Assembly (NCBI RefSeq): GCF_007828215.1
Contig: NZ_VIUE01000017.1
Location: 1-64,000, forward strand
Length of the DNA stretch: 64,000 nt
Source of the DNA: Pseudomonas sp. SJZ074
GTDB taxonomy: Bacteria; Pseudomonadota; Gammaproteobacteria; Pseudomonadales; Pseudomonadaceae
Reading direction: 5' to 3'
Shown here: in pieces, positions 24,729 to 32,867 of the stretch
Position numbering within the stretch: position 1 is the stretch's first letter
Layout of the letters: each line of letters opens with the position of its first letter
Position numbers and translations under genes: made by a program
Notes under the pieces: model-generated
Told to the model about the DNA's origin: nothing
Databases searched by the model: none
The model's input: only the letters and a program-made list of their open reading frames with translations

Positions 24729-26064
24729 CCTCAACATGGTCAACGCCTATATCCCCGGGCGCGCCAACCTGAGCCCCGTCACCACGGCGATGATCGAGCG
24801 ACGTGACGCCTTGCTCGGTCCGGCCTATCGGCTGATGTACGAACATCCGTTGCACATCGTGCGCGGCGAAGGTGTCTGGTTGATCGATCCAGAGGGCCGT
24901 CGTTACCTCGATGTATACAACAACGTCGCGTCACTCGGGCATTGTCACCCGGCGGTGACCGAGGCGATATGCCGGCAGGTGCAGACTCTCGCGACCAACA
25001 CCCGCTATCTGCATGACACGATTCTGGAACTGGCCGAACGTCTGGTCGCGACCGTACCCGAGACCCGGCTTGCTCACCTCATGCTGACCTGCACGGGCAG
25101 CGAGGCAAACGATCTGGCCTATCGTATCGCGCAGGTTCGCACCGGTGGCACGGGCGTAATCGTGACCGAAACCGCTTATCACGGTTTCACCGATGCGGTG
25201 TCGAAATTTTCCCCGTCACTCGGCGTGACGGTCGATCTCGGTGCGCACGTTCGCCTGGTCCCGGCGCCGAGCCTCTATCATGCCGAAGGCGCTGACCTTT
25301 GCGATCGCTTCACCCGCGATGTCGAGGCGGCGATCGCCGATCTGCAGCGTCACGGCATCAAGCCGGCGGCACTGATTGTCGATTCGATGTTCACCAGCGA
25401 CGGCATCCTTCCTGGACCAGCGGGCATGTTGAAGGGCGCCGTCGAGGCGATCAAGCGGGCCGGCGGCCTGTTCATCGCCGACGAGGTCCAGCCCGGCTTC
25501 GGCAGGACGGGCGAGCATATGTGGGGCTTTCAACGTTACGCCATCAACCCTGACATCGTTACCCTGGGCAAACCGATGGGCAATGGACAACCTATCGCAG
25601 GACTGTTGGCCACCGCTGACGCGCTGGCGGAATTTGGCCAGAACTCTCGCTACTTCAATACGTTCGCCGGCAACACCGTATCGTGCGCTGCGGCATTGGC
25701 GGTGCTGGACACTCTCGAGAAAGAAGGGCTGGTGCAGCATGCGGCCAAGGTCGGGAAGATCCTGCGCGACGGCATCGCAGAACTCGCCAACCGGCATGAG
25801 GCTATCGGTGACGTGCGCGGTGTGGGCATGTTCGTCGGCGTGGAACTGGTCTCGGATCGAGTAACGCGAGCGCCCGACCGAGAGCTCACTACGCGGGTGG
25901 TCAATCGAATGCGCGACAAGGGTGTCCTGCTCAGCGCCTGCGCGAAGGGGCATAATGTGCTCAAGATTCGCCCACCGCTGGTGCTGTCCGTGGAACAAGC
26001 CGGCATGGTGGTCGAGGCGCTGGACGAAGCGCTGGCCGTAGCACAATCTGCAAGAACGCGGTAA
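24712..26064 (+). CDS. Class III PLP enzyme, phospho-lyase (ETNPPL/PHYKPL-like) type
   Basis: The 450-residue protein is a fold-type I class III aminotransferase-like enzyme. YLDVYNNVASLGHCHP (65-80), then NTRYLHDTILELAERL, and a C-terminal HNVLKIRPPLVLS match the AGXT2L group, which contains ethanolamine-phosphate and 5-phosphohydroxylysine phospho-lyases rather than transaminases. The PLP Asp is in ADEVQPGFGRTG (Asp257) and the Schiff-base Lys is Lys287 in VTLGKPMGNGQP. The upstream overlapping kinase makes a kinase/phospho-lyase pair: phosphorylation of a hydroxy-amine, then elimination of phosphate and ammonia to give an aldehyde. An ordinary transaminase remains possible. Confidence 0.85.
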   Translation: MKSTTDLNMVNAYIPGRANLSPVTTAMIERRDALLGPAYRLMYEHPLHIVRGEGVWLIDPEGRRYLDVYNNVASLGHCHPAVTEAICRQVQTLATNTRYLHDTILELAERLVATVPETRLAHLMLTCTGSEANDLAYRIAQVRTGGTGVIVTETAYHGFTDAVSKFSPSLGVTVDLGAHVRLVPAPSLYHAEGADLCDRFTRDVEAAIADLQRHGIKPAALIVDSMFTSDGILPGPAGMLKGAVEAIKRAGGLFIADEVQPGFGRTGEHMWGFQRYAINPDIVTLGKPMGNGQPIAGLLATADALAEFGQNSRYFNTFAGNTVSCAAALAVLDTLEKEGLVQHAAKVGKILRDGIAELANRHEAIGDVRGVGMFVGVELVSDRVTRAPDRELTTRVVNRMRDKGVLLSACAKGHNVLKIRPPLVLSVEQAGMVVEALDEALAVAQSARTR

Positions 26065-26090
26065 CCGGCACGGCATTAAAGGTAATCGAC

Positions 26091-26594
26091 ATGCGATTTT
26101 CAGCTTCCCTTGACCCGTTCGATATCAAGATTCTTGTGCATCTTCAGCGAGAGGGACGCTGTTCGAACGTCGACCTGTCGGCGGCCGTTGCCCTCAGTGA
26201 GAGTCCGTGCCTGTTCCGTACCAAGCGACTTCAGGATGCCGGCGTTATCCAGGGCTATCGCGCGGTGGTAGCCCTGGATAAGTTGGGCAGTCACGTCATG
26301 GTGTTCTCCGAAGTGACGATCGACAGCCATCGGCCCAGCGACTTCCGTAAGTTCGAAACAGGGGTCGACAAGTACCAGGAGATCATCGAGTGCTACAACG
26401 TGAGTGGCGGCTACGATTACCTGTTGAAGATCGTGGCGCCCAGCATTTCCTGTTTCCAGGCGCTCATGGACCGGTTGCTGGAAGACGATATCGGGATCGA
26501 GAGATTTGCCAGTCGAATCGTCTTGAGGCAGCCGCTCGATCAGCGCGGGTATCCACTGAGCACTATCGCAACCGGAAAGCCGAGTTGGGATTGA
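26091..26594 (+). CDS. Lrp/AsnC-family regulator (first)
   Basis: The 167-residue regulator has the AsnC helix-turn-helix (DPFDIKILVHLQREGRCSNVDLSAAVALSESPCLFRTKRLQDAGVI) and the RAM effector domain (VMVFSEVTIDSHRPSDFRKFETGV ... ECYNVSGGYDYLLKIVA). ESPC in the recognition helix marks the common amino-acid-catabolism subgroup. It is 26 bp behind the phospho-lyase gene and probably its local regulator, binding an amino acid or pathway intermediate. It resembles the second Lrp gene at 49770 in architecture. Confidence 0.93.
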   Translation: MRFSASLDPFDIKILVHLQREGRCSNVDLSAAVALSESPCLFRTKRLQDAGVIQGYRAVVALDKLGSHVMVFSEVTIDSHRPSDFRKFETGVDKYQEIIECYNVSGGYDYLLKIVAPSISCFQALMDRLLEDDIGIERFASRIVLRQPLDQRGYPLSTIATGKPSWD

Positions 26595-26627
26595 TCGATA
26601 TCACCAGTTGATGGATCGGTTCTACTG

Positions 26628-26648
26628 TTCTGCCGGGCGGATTTTCTC
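26628..26648 (+). promoter_or_regulatory. Two abutting motif copies upstream of HAD copy 1
   Basis: TTCTGCCG (26628-26635) is followed directly by GCGGATTTTCTC (26637-26648). The equivalent upstream position of HAD copy 2 (30462-30476) carries GCGCATTTTCTGCGG. This supports a conserved control site before both duplicates. Confidence 0.4.
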
Positions 26649-26669
26649 TGGTAATCCCGCTGCCGGGGC

Positions 26670-27563
26670 GCAGAGTACCTGGGAATGCCCTGCGCTGAAG
26701 CGCTCGGCAAAGTCTGCTGAGTAGGACTGGCAAAATGGTGGGTTATACCAGGCAGGTCGCGCTTTTAACGCCATATGCTGGTTGCTCGGTGCTGTAATGA
26801 AGTCGTGGTGCTGCGACGCACTGTCGCTCCTGAAGCGGGGGCCGGTGCCGTCGACAGCACGTTCATTAACGAACTTCCAGGACTGCCCACATGAGCTTTC
26901 TGCGCCCCAAGTACATCACCTTCGACTGCTACGGCACGCTGACCAACTTTCAGATGGGCCCCCTGACGCGCGAGCTGTTCGCTGACCGCGTGGCCCCTGA
27001 GCAGATGGACCAGTTCGTCAAGGATTTCACCGCTTATCGCCTGGATCAGGTGATGGGCGACTGGCTGCCTTACGACGAAATTCTCAAGACCGCCATGTCG
27101 CGGTTGTGCAAGCGTTGGGGCATCGAGTATCGCGGCGAAGGCCAGCTTTACTACGACGCCGTGCCGACCTGGGGCCCGCATCCCGACGTAACGGCCGGTC
27201 TGGCGAAGATCGCCGACAAGATTCCCCTGGTGATTTTCTCCAACGCGATGAACGAGCAGATCACGTCCAACGTCGACAAGTTGGGCGTGCCGTTCCACAA
27301 AGTCTTCACCGCCCAGGAAGCCCAGGCCTACAAGCCACGTCTGCAAGCCTTCGAATACATGCTCGACAACCTCGGCTGCGGTCCGGAGGACGTGATGCAC
27401 GTGTCCTCGAGCTTCCGCTACGACCTGATGCCGGCCGAAGACATGAAGATCAAGAACAAGGCCTTCGTCGCCCGTGGTCACGAGCAGCCGGGCAACGCTT
27501 GCTACAACTATCGTCAGATCGCCGATATCGGTGGACTGGCAGGCCTGGTCGGTCTCTGAGTCA
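26670..27563 (+). repeat. Direct repeat of about 890 bp, copy A
   Basis: Copy A matches 30530-31422 in the same orientation. The coding part (669 bp) differs at only four positions that I can find; the roughly 220-bp upstream region is similar but with more changes. The copies are 3,859 bp apart and enclose the IlvD/Edd and hydroxyacid dehydrogenase genes, so recombination between them would delete or duplicate those genes. Confidence 0.95.
26891..27559 (+). CDS. HAD type II (2-haloacid dehalogenase-like) hydrolase, copy 1
   Basis: The 222-residue protein has Asp12, Tyr14 and Thr16 in FDCYGTL, Arg50, Ser117-Asn118 in IFSNAM, Lys148 in QAYKPRLQAF and Asp178 in HVSSSFRYDLM. This is the L-2-haloacid dehalogenase layout, but the Asn following the double Ser of dehalogenases is Ser174. 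Pseudomonas azetidine-2-carboxylate hydrolase belongs to the same HAD branch, so attack on a carbon-halogen bond or on a strained ring is possible. It is nearly identical to copy 2; only residue 125 differs (Thr here, Met there). AGGA serves the ATG. A hairpin (27577-27611) lies just downstream. Confidence 0.9.
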   Translation: MSFLRPKYITFDCYGTLTNFQMGPLTRELFADRVAPEQMDQFVKDFTAYRLDQVMGDWLPYDEILKTAMSRLCKRWGIEYRGEGQLYYDAVPTWGPHPDVTAGLAKIADKIPLVIFSNAMNEQITSNVDKLGVPFHKVFTAQEAQAYKPRLQAFEYMLDNLGCGPEDVMHVSSSFRYDLMPAEDMKIKNKAFVARGHEQPGNACYNYRQIADIGGLAGLVGL

Positions 27564-27576
27564 CTGCCGTCACTTC

Positions 27577-27611
27577 ACTCCGGCCGGGCGATTGCGTCGC
27601 CTGGTCGGAGT
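27577..27611 (+). terminator. Hairpin after HAD copy 1
   Basis: ACTCCGGCCGGGCGA, TTGCG, TCGCCTGGTCGGAGT forms a 15-bp stem with two wobble pairs and no T tract. It may attenuate or stabilise the transcript between the HAD and IlvD/Edd genes. Confidence 0.45.
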
Positions 27612-27673
27612 GCGTCGGACGGGTAATTGTTTGCCAATGCCCAATTAGGATTTTCCCGCGCCAAGGTGATTTC

Positions 27674-29431
27674 ATGAGCGATAACAAAACCAAACACAGC
27701 CGGCCGCTACGCAGCGCACGCTGGTTCCGCAAGGATGACCTGCCTGGCTTCGTACACCGCTCGACCTTGTCGACCGTCGGCTGGAGTCGTGAAGACCTGA
27801 TGGAGCGTCCTGTTGTAGGCATCCTGAACACCTGGTCCGACATCAACCCATGCAATCTCAACCTTCGCGCCCTTGCGGAAGAGGTGAGGGTAGGGATCCT
27901 CGAGGCGGGCGGCATTCCATTCGAGGCTCCGCTGATGTCGCTTAGCGAGAACATCATCAAACCGTCCTCGTTTCCATTTCGAAACCTGCTTTCAATGGAG
28001 GCCGAGGAGTCCATCCGCGCTTATCCATTCGATGCGGTGGTGCTCCTGGGAGGCTGCGACAAGACTCAGCCGGCTCTGCTGATGGGTGCCGCCAGTGCCG
28101 GCGTTCCGTTTATCTTCCTGGGAAGCGGTCCGGCTACACCCAGGTCATCGACCGGCGGGAATCTGGCGAATGCCACCGGTGTCTGGCGTCTGGTCGACCA
28201 ACTGCGTGCCGGCGAGCTCGCGGAAGGTGATTTCGCGACGTTCGAGCGAAGTGTCATGGGCACTGCCGGCCATTGCTCCGAGATGGGTACCGCCTCCTCG
28301 ATGGCGGTCATATGCGAGGCGCTGGGGGTGTCACTGCCTGGCAGTAGCCTGGTTCCTGCGGTTGACCGTCGTCGCAATCAGATCGCTCGCGAGGTGGGGC
28401 GCCGTAGCGTGCGCATGGCCGCCGAAGGCAGCCCGTGCCCGAATGAGGTTCTCGATGTACGGGCCTTCGACAATGCCATCACGCTCCTGTGTGCGGTGGG
28501 CGGTTCGACCAACGCCATCATCCACCTGCTGGCTCTCGCCGGCCGCGTCGGTGTGCCACTGACCCTCGACCGCTTCGATGAGATCGCCAGGCGCGTACCG
28601 CTGATCGCAAACGTCCAGCCCGCCGGCGAACATCTGACCGAGCGATTGATGGCTGCCGGCGGCGTACCGGGTCTACTGAAGACCCTCAAGCCGTTTTTGC
28701 ATCTGGACGCGCAGACTGTCGACGGACGCACGATGGGCGAGATCATCGAGACTGCCGAAGTCATTGATACCGAAGTCATTCGCGCGCTGGACAATCCGGT
28801 GAGGTCTGGCGAGGCGATGGTCGTGGTGAGGGGCAACCTTGCGCCGGACGGAGCGGTGATGAAGACCTGTGCTGCGGATCCAAAACTGTTTCGTCATCGC
28901 GGTCCTGCGGTGATATTCGAGGACGTACAGACGATTGCCGACCGGATCGACGATCCGGCGCTCGGTATCGACGAGAACAGCGTACTCATCCTGCGTAATG
29001 CCGGACCCGTGGGGGCGGCGATGCCGGAGTGGGGCATGCTGCCACTGCCGCGCCATTTGATGGCACGTGGCGTGCGCGACATGCTGCGTATCTCCGATGC
29101 ACGCATGAGCGGCACTGCCTACGGTGCCGCAGTGCTGCACGTCTCCCCCGAGGCGGCCGTCGGCGGTCCGCTCGCCCTGGTGCGTGACGGCGACATCATT
29201 GAGCTGGACGTTGCCGCTCGCCGGCTGGAACTCTGCGTCGAGCCGGAGGAGCTCGAGCGCCGGCGCCAGGCGTGGCAGCCTCCGCTATCCCGGCACGTGC
29301 GTGGTTACCGCAATCTTTACAATCGACACATCGAGCAGGCGCATCTCGGCTGTGATTTCGACTTTCTCCGTGGTGCCGACGAAGAGACCCTCCCGGAAGG
29401 ACTCTTCGACGGCTGGGTAGGCGGCTGGTAG
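27674..29431 (+). CDS. IlvD/Edd-family iron-sulfur dehydratase, sugar-acid type
   Basis: The 585-residue enzyme belongs to the IlvD/Edd dehydratases. The cluster Cys residues are visible in SDINPCN, LLGGCDKTQPALLM and MGTAGHCSEMGTASSM, and ISDARMSGTAYG near the C-terminus is the family signature. Length and the opening LRSARWFRKDDLPGFVHRS(T) match the pentonate/L-arabinonate dehydratase branch more than dihydroxy-acid dehydratase IlvD. It converts a 2,3-dihydroxy acid to a 2-keto-3-deoxy acid. It is followed nine bp later by a GhrA-like dehydrogenase, forming a two-gene cassette between the two HAD copies. Confidence 0.9.
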   Translation: MSDNKTKHSRPLRSARWFRKDDLPGFVHRSTLSTVGWSREDLMERPVVGILNTWSDINPCNLNLRALAEEVRVGILEAGGIPFEAPLMSLSENIIKPSSFPFRNLLSMEAEESIRAYPFDAVVLLGGCDKTQPALLMGAASAGVPFIFLGSGPATPRSSTGGNLANATGVWRLVDQLRAGELAEGDFATFERSVMGTAGHCSEMGTASSMAVICEALGVSLPGSSLVPAVDRRRNQIAREVGRRSVRMAAEGSPCPNEVLDVRAFDNAITLLCAVGGSTNAIIHLLALAGRVGVPLTLDRFDEIARRVPLIANVQPAGEHLTERLMAAGGVPGLLKTLKPFLHLDAQTVDGRTMGEIIETAEVIDTEVIRALDNPVRSGEAMVVVRGNLAPDGAVMKTCAADPKLFRHRGPAVIFEDVQTIADRIDDPALGIDENSVLILRNAGPVGAAMPEWGMLPLPRHLMARGVRDMLRISDARMSGTAYGAAVLHVSPEAAVGGPLALVRDGDIIELDVAARRLELCVEPEELERRRQAWQPPLSRHVRGYRNLYNRHIEQAHLGCDFDFLRGADEETLPEGLFDGWVGGW

Positions 29432-29440
29432 GACTTATAT

Positions 29441-30367
29441 ATGAGCATTCTCTATCGATCCGATGCAGCGCGTGCGGCCGCTTGGGCAAACTACTTCGCC
29501 GAGCATGCCCCTGACCTCGACTTTCGTGTCTGGCCTGATACCGGCGATCTCGACGAGGTCGAATACTTGATCGCCTGGCAGGCACCGGCGGAGTTCATCG
29601 CCACCTTGCCTCGGCTAAAGGTTTTCTTCTCATCGGGAGCGGGGGTCGATCATGTCGATTTTTCCGCCGTGCCGGCGCACATTCCCATCGTCAGGATGGT
29701 CGAGCCGGGCATTATTAACGGCATGGTGGAATATGTCAGCCTGGCTGTCCTGGCCCTTCAACGTGACTTCTTCGACTATGTCGCGGCAAAGGCGGCGCGC
29801 GTCTGGAATCCACTCGAGGTTCCACCTGCCTCGGCCCGTACGATCGGTGTGATGGGGATGGGGGCTCTTGGTTGCGCCGTGCTGGCGCGGCTGGCGAGTT
29901 ACGGTTTCCGCCTGCGCGGCTGGAATCGCTCCTTGCGCGAGATGGATGGCGTCGAAGGTTTCGCCGGCCCCGATCAATTGCATACCTTCCTTGAGGGGTG
30001 CGATGTGCTGGTCTGCCTGCTTCCGCTTACCCCGGCGACCAAGGGTATCCTGAACCGGGAAGTCTTTTCTGCGCTGCCTGCCGGTGCGGCGTTGATCAAC
30101 GTCGGTCGTGGTCCGCACCTGGTCGATGCAGATCTCCTCGAGGCGCTGGATTCGGGGCGGCTGTCTCGTGCGATCCTCGATGTCACCGAGCCTGAGCCCC
30201 TGCCAGTCGAACATCCCTTCTGGGCGCATCCGCGGGTGTTCCTGACCCCTCATGTAGCGAGTATGACCCAGCCCCAATCGGCTGCGCCGATCCTGCTGGC
30301 GAACCTGCGTCGACACCAGCAGGGCGAACCGCTTTCGGGTGTTATCGAGCGTTCCCGTGGTTATTGA
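29441..30367 (+). CDS. Glyoxylate/hydroxypyruvate reductase A-like dehydrogenase
   Basis: The 308-residue protein is a D-isomer-specific 2-hydroxyacid dehydrogenase of the GhrA type. The NAD(P)-binding fold is TIGVMGMGALGCAVLARLASYGF; catalytic residues are Arg in NVGRGPHLV, Glu in DVTEPEPLP and His in LTPHVAS. WARMLEP-like substrate motif reads IVRMVEPGIINGMVEYV. It would reduce a 2-keto acid made by the preceding dehydratase or recycle glyoxylate/hydroxypyruvate. A terminator-like hairpin follows. Confidence 0.9.
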   Translation: MSILYRSDAARAAAWANYFAEHAPDLDFRVWPDTGDLDEVEYLIAWQAPAEFIATLPRLKVFFSSGAGVDHVDFSAVPAHIPIVRMVEPGIINGMVEYVSLAVLALQRDFFDYVAAKAARVWNPLEVPPASARTIGVMGMGALGCAVLARLASYGFRLRGWNRSLREMDGVEGFAGPDQLHTFLEGCDVLVCLLPLTPATKGILNREVFSALPAGAALINVGRGPHLVDADLLEALDSGRLSRAILDVTEPEPLPVEHPFWAHPRVFLTPHVASMTQPQSAAPILLANLRRHQQGEPLSGVIERSRGY

Positions 30368-30418
30368 GCGGGTTTCGAGATACGCGTGAAGTGTGGGTCG
30401 CAAGTCGTAACAACGGCA

Positions 30419-30455
30419 ACGGGTGCTTTCCTGGAAGGTGCCCGTTTTGTCTTTT
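30419..30455 (+). terminator. Probable terminator of the IlvD/Edd-GhrA cassette
   Basis: AACGGGTGC, TTTCCTGGAAG, GTGCCCGTT forms a nine-pair stem (two wobble), followed by TTGTCTTTTT. The gap 30368-30749 otherwise holds the upstream part of direct repeat copy B and a motif copy at 30462-30476. Confidence 0.75.
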
Positions 30456-30529
30456 TCCCGGGCGCATTTTCTGCGGTAAATCCCGCCTACACTTGCTTTA
30501 TGAGCTGGAAGCAATGAGCCGCAAGGGTG

Positions 30530-31422
30530 CAGAGGGCCTGGAAATGCCCTGCTCTGAAGCGCTCCGCAAAGTCTGCTGAGTCTGGCTGGCAAAACGGTGG
30601 TTTATATCAAGCAGGTCGCGCTTTTAACGCCATATGCTGGTTTCTCGGTGCTGTAATGAAGTCGTAGTGCTGCGACGCACTGTCGCTCCTGGAACGGGGG
30701 CCGGTGCCGTCGACAGCACGTTCATTAACGAACTTCCAGGACTGCCCCCATGAGCTTTCTGCGCCCCAAGTACATCACCTTCGACTGCTACGGCACGCTG
30801 ACCAACTTTCAGATGGGCCCCCTGACGCGCGAGCTGTTCGCTGACCGCGTGGCCCCTGAGCAGATGGACCAGTTCGTCAAGGATTTCACCGCTTATCGCC
30901 TGGATCAGGTGATGGGCGACTGGCTGCCTTACGACGAAATTCTCAAGACCGCCATGTCGCGGTTGTGCAAGCGTTGGGGCATCGAGTATCGCGGCGAAGG
31001 CCAGCTTTACTACGACGCCGTGCCGACCTGGGGCCCGCATCCCGACGTAACGGCCGGTCTGGCGAAGATCGCCGACAAGATTCCCCTGGTGATTTTCTCC
31101 AACGCGATGAACGAGCAGATCATGTCCAACGTCGACAAGTTGGGCGTGCCGTTCCACAAAGTCTTCACCGCCCAGGAAGCCCAGGCCTACAAGCCACGTC
31201 TGCAAGCCTTCGAATACATGCTCGACAACCTCGGTTGCGGTCCGGAGGACGTGATGCACGTGTCCTCGAGCTTCCGCTACGACCTGATGCCGGCCGAAGA
31301 CATGAAGATCAAGAACAAGGCCTTCGTCGCCCGTGGTCACGAGCAGCCGGGCAACGCTTGCTACAACTATCGTCAGATCGCCGATATCGGCGGGCTGGCA
31401 GGCCTGGTCGGTCTCTGAGTCG
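30530..31422 (+). repeat. Direct repeat of about 890 bp, copy B
   Basis: Second copy of the repeat described at 26670-27563, same orientation. Visible coding differences are ACG to ATG (Thr125Met) and three silent changes. Confidence 0.95.
30750..31418 (+). CDS. HAD type II (2-haloacid dehalogenase-like) hydrolase, copy 2
   Basis: The 222-residue product is the same as copy 1 except Met125. All the catalytic-type residues noted there are kept (Asp12, Thr16, Arg50, Ser117, Lys148, Asp178). It is followed 32 bp later by a FAD oxidoreductase gene on the same strand, so this copy is probably expressed with the oxidase, whereas copy 1 is expressed with or near the IlvD/Edd cassette. The near identity indicates a recent duplication or gene conversion. 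Confidence 0.9.
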   Translation: MSFLRPKYITFDCYGTLTNFQMGPLTRELFADRVAPEQMDQFVKDFTAYRLDQVMGDWLPYDEILKTAMSRLCKRWGIEYRGEGQLYYDAVPTWGPHPDVTAGLAKIADKIPLVIFSNAMNEQIMSNVDKLGVPFHKVFTAQEAQAYKPRLQAFEYMLDNLGCGPEDVMHVSSSFRYDLMPAEDMKIKNKAFVARGHEQPGNACYNYRQIADIGGLAGLVGL

Positions 31423-31450
31423 TCATTTCTCAACCTATAAGGGGTTAGCC

Positions 31451-32725
31451 ATGCGCAGTGAGTCCTATTGGCTCGATACCGCACCGGTGTTCACCGGGGC
31501 TCAGACCGGAGCGCTGCCGGCACGGGTCGATGTTATCGTCGTCGGTGGCGGTTTCACCGGTCTATCGGCAGCCCGGGCGCTGGCTCTGAAGGGCGCGAGT
31601 GTTGCGGTGCTGGAAGCTGGACGGGTGGTCGGCGAAGCTTCCGGGCGCAACGGTGGTCATTGCAACACCGGGGTAGCCCAGGACTACAGCAGCCTGGTTG
31701 CCAGCCTCGGCGCCGAGCAGGCTCGCGCTTATTACCGTGCCTATGAAAGCGCGGTCCAAAGCGTGGTTACGCTGGTCGAGCAGGAGCGGATTGCCTGCGA
31801 CTTCAGGCGCAGCGGCAAGCTCAAACTGGCGGCCAAGCCTCAGCACTATGAAGGGCTGGCGCGGACCTGCGAGCTGATTCGCCGTGAGGTCGATTCCGAG
31901 GTCGAGTTGCTGTCCGCCGCCCAGGTCCGCGCTGAAGTGGATTCGGCAGAGTTTCACGGTGGACTGTTGCAACGCAATGGCATGCAGATGCATGTCGGGC
32001 GCTTCGGTGTCGGTTTGGCCGAGGCGGCGGCACGGCACGGCGCGCTGATCTACCAGCAGACCACGGTCCAGGGCTGGAAGGCCGAGGGCAACGGTTATCG
32101 GGTCGACACCAGTCGCGGCAGCCTGCTGGCCGGGCAAGTCCTGTTGGCAACCGGTGCCTGCCAGCATGGCGGGTTGGGTTGGTATCGGCGCCGGATCGTG
32201 CCGGTGGGCAGTTTTATCGTTGCCACCGAAGTATTGCCCGACGCGCTGCTCGACCGCCTCCTGCCGGAGCGTCGCTCGTACGTCACCAGCCGCATGATCG
32301 GTAATTACTTCCGGATAACACCGGACAACCGTCTGCTGTTTGGTGGTCGGGCACGCTTTGCCATGTCCGGCGGCAATTCCGATGCCAAGAGCGGCAAGGT
32401 GCTGCAGGCGGCGATGGCACGGATGTTCCCGCAGTTGGCCGAGGTCCGTACCGATTATTGCTGGGGCGGGTTGGTGGACATGACCGCTGATCGACTGCCT
32501 CGCGCCGGCCAGCATGGCGGTATCTACCACTCCATGGGTTATAGCGGCCATGGGGTGCAGATGTCGGTGCACATGGGGCAGGTGATGGCAGAGGTCATGG
32601 ACGGCAAGGTCGAGGCCAATCCCTGGGGGGATCTGGAATGGCCTGCGATTCCCGGGCACTTCGGCAAGCCCTGGTTCCTACCGGCAGTGGGGCTCTATTA
32701 CCGGCTACAGGACTATTTGCATTGA
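31451..32725 (+). CDS. FAD-dependent amine oxidase, PuuB/OrdL-like
   Basis: The 424-residue flavoprotein shows YWLDTAP near the start, an FAD fold VDVIVVGGGFTGLSAARALALKGASVAVLEAG, then GEASGRNGGHCNTGV and the C-terminal GIYHSMGYSGHGVQMSVHMGQVMAE. These are typical of the gamma-glutamylputrescine oxidase (PuuB/OrdL) branch of the DAO family, which oxidises primary or secondary amines to aldehydes or imines with release of ammonia. The start ATG at 31451 fits this N-terminus; the longer upstream frame runs through the HAD gene. The binding-protein gene of the ABC operon follows after 142 bp. Confidence 0.88.
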   Translation: MRSESYWLDTAPVFTGAQTGALPARVDVIVVGGGFTGLSAARALALKGASVAVLEAGRVVGEASGRNGGHCNTGVAQDYSSLVASLGAEQARAYYRAYESAVQSVVTLVEQERIACDFRRSGKLKLAAKPQHYEGLARTCELIRREVDSEVELLSAAQVRAEVDSAEFHGGLLQRNGMQMHVGRFGVGLAEAAARHGALIYQQTTVQGWKAEGNGYRVDTSRGSLLAGQVLLATGACQHGGLGWYRRRIVPVGSFIVATEVLPDALLDRLLPERRSYVTSRMIGNYFRITPDNRLLFGGRARFAMSGGNSDAKSGKVLQAAMARMFPQLAEVRTDYCWGGLVDMTADRLPRAGQHGGIYHSMGYSGHGVQMSVHMGQVMAEVMDGKVEANPWGDLEWPAIPGHFGKPWFLPAVGLYYRLQDYLH

Positions 32726-32867
32726 GGCTGTTCCTTGCACCGGGTTGTACGCAGGGACGCTGTTATCCGGAAACCGAGTTTGTTGCTTCACCGTCGTTTG
32801 CGTTACCAGGTCGCTCAGGCTTGACCGTGAGCATTGAGCCTTCTCATTATCGACAGGTAGAACCGAT

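Noticed and set aside
26600..26890. Sigma-54 promoter upstream of the HAD gene
   Set aside because: No TGGC-N8-TTGC pattern with correct spacing was found in the region.
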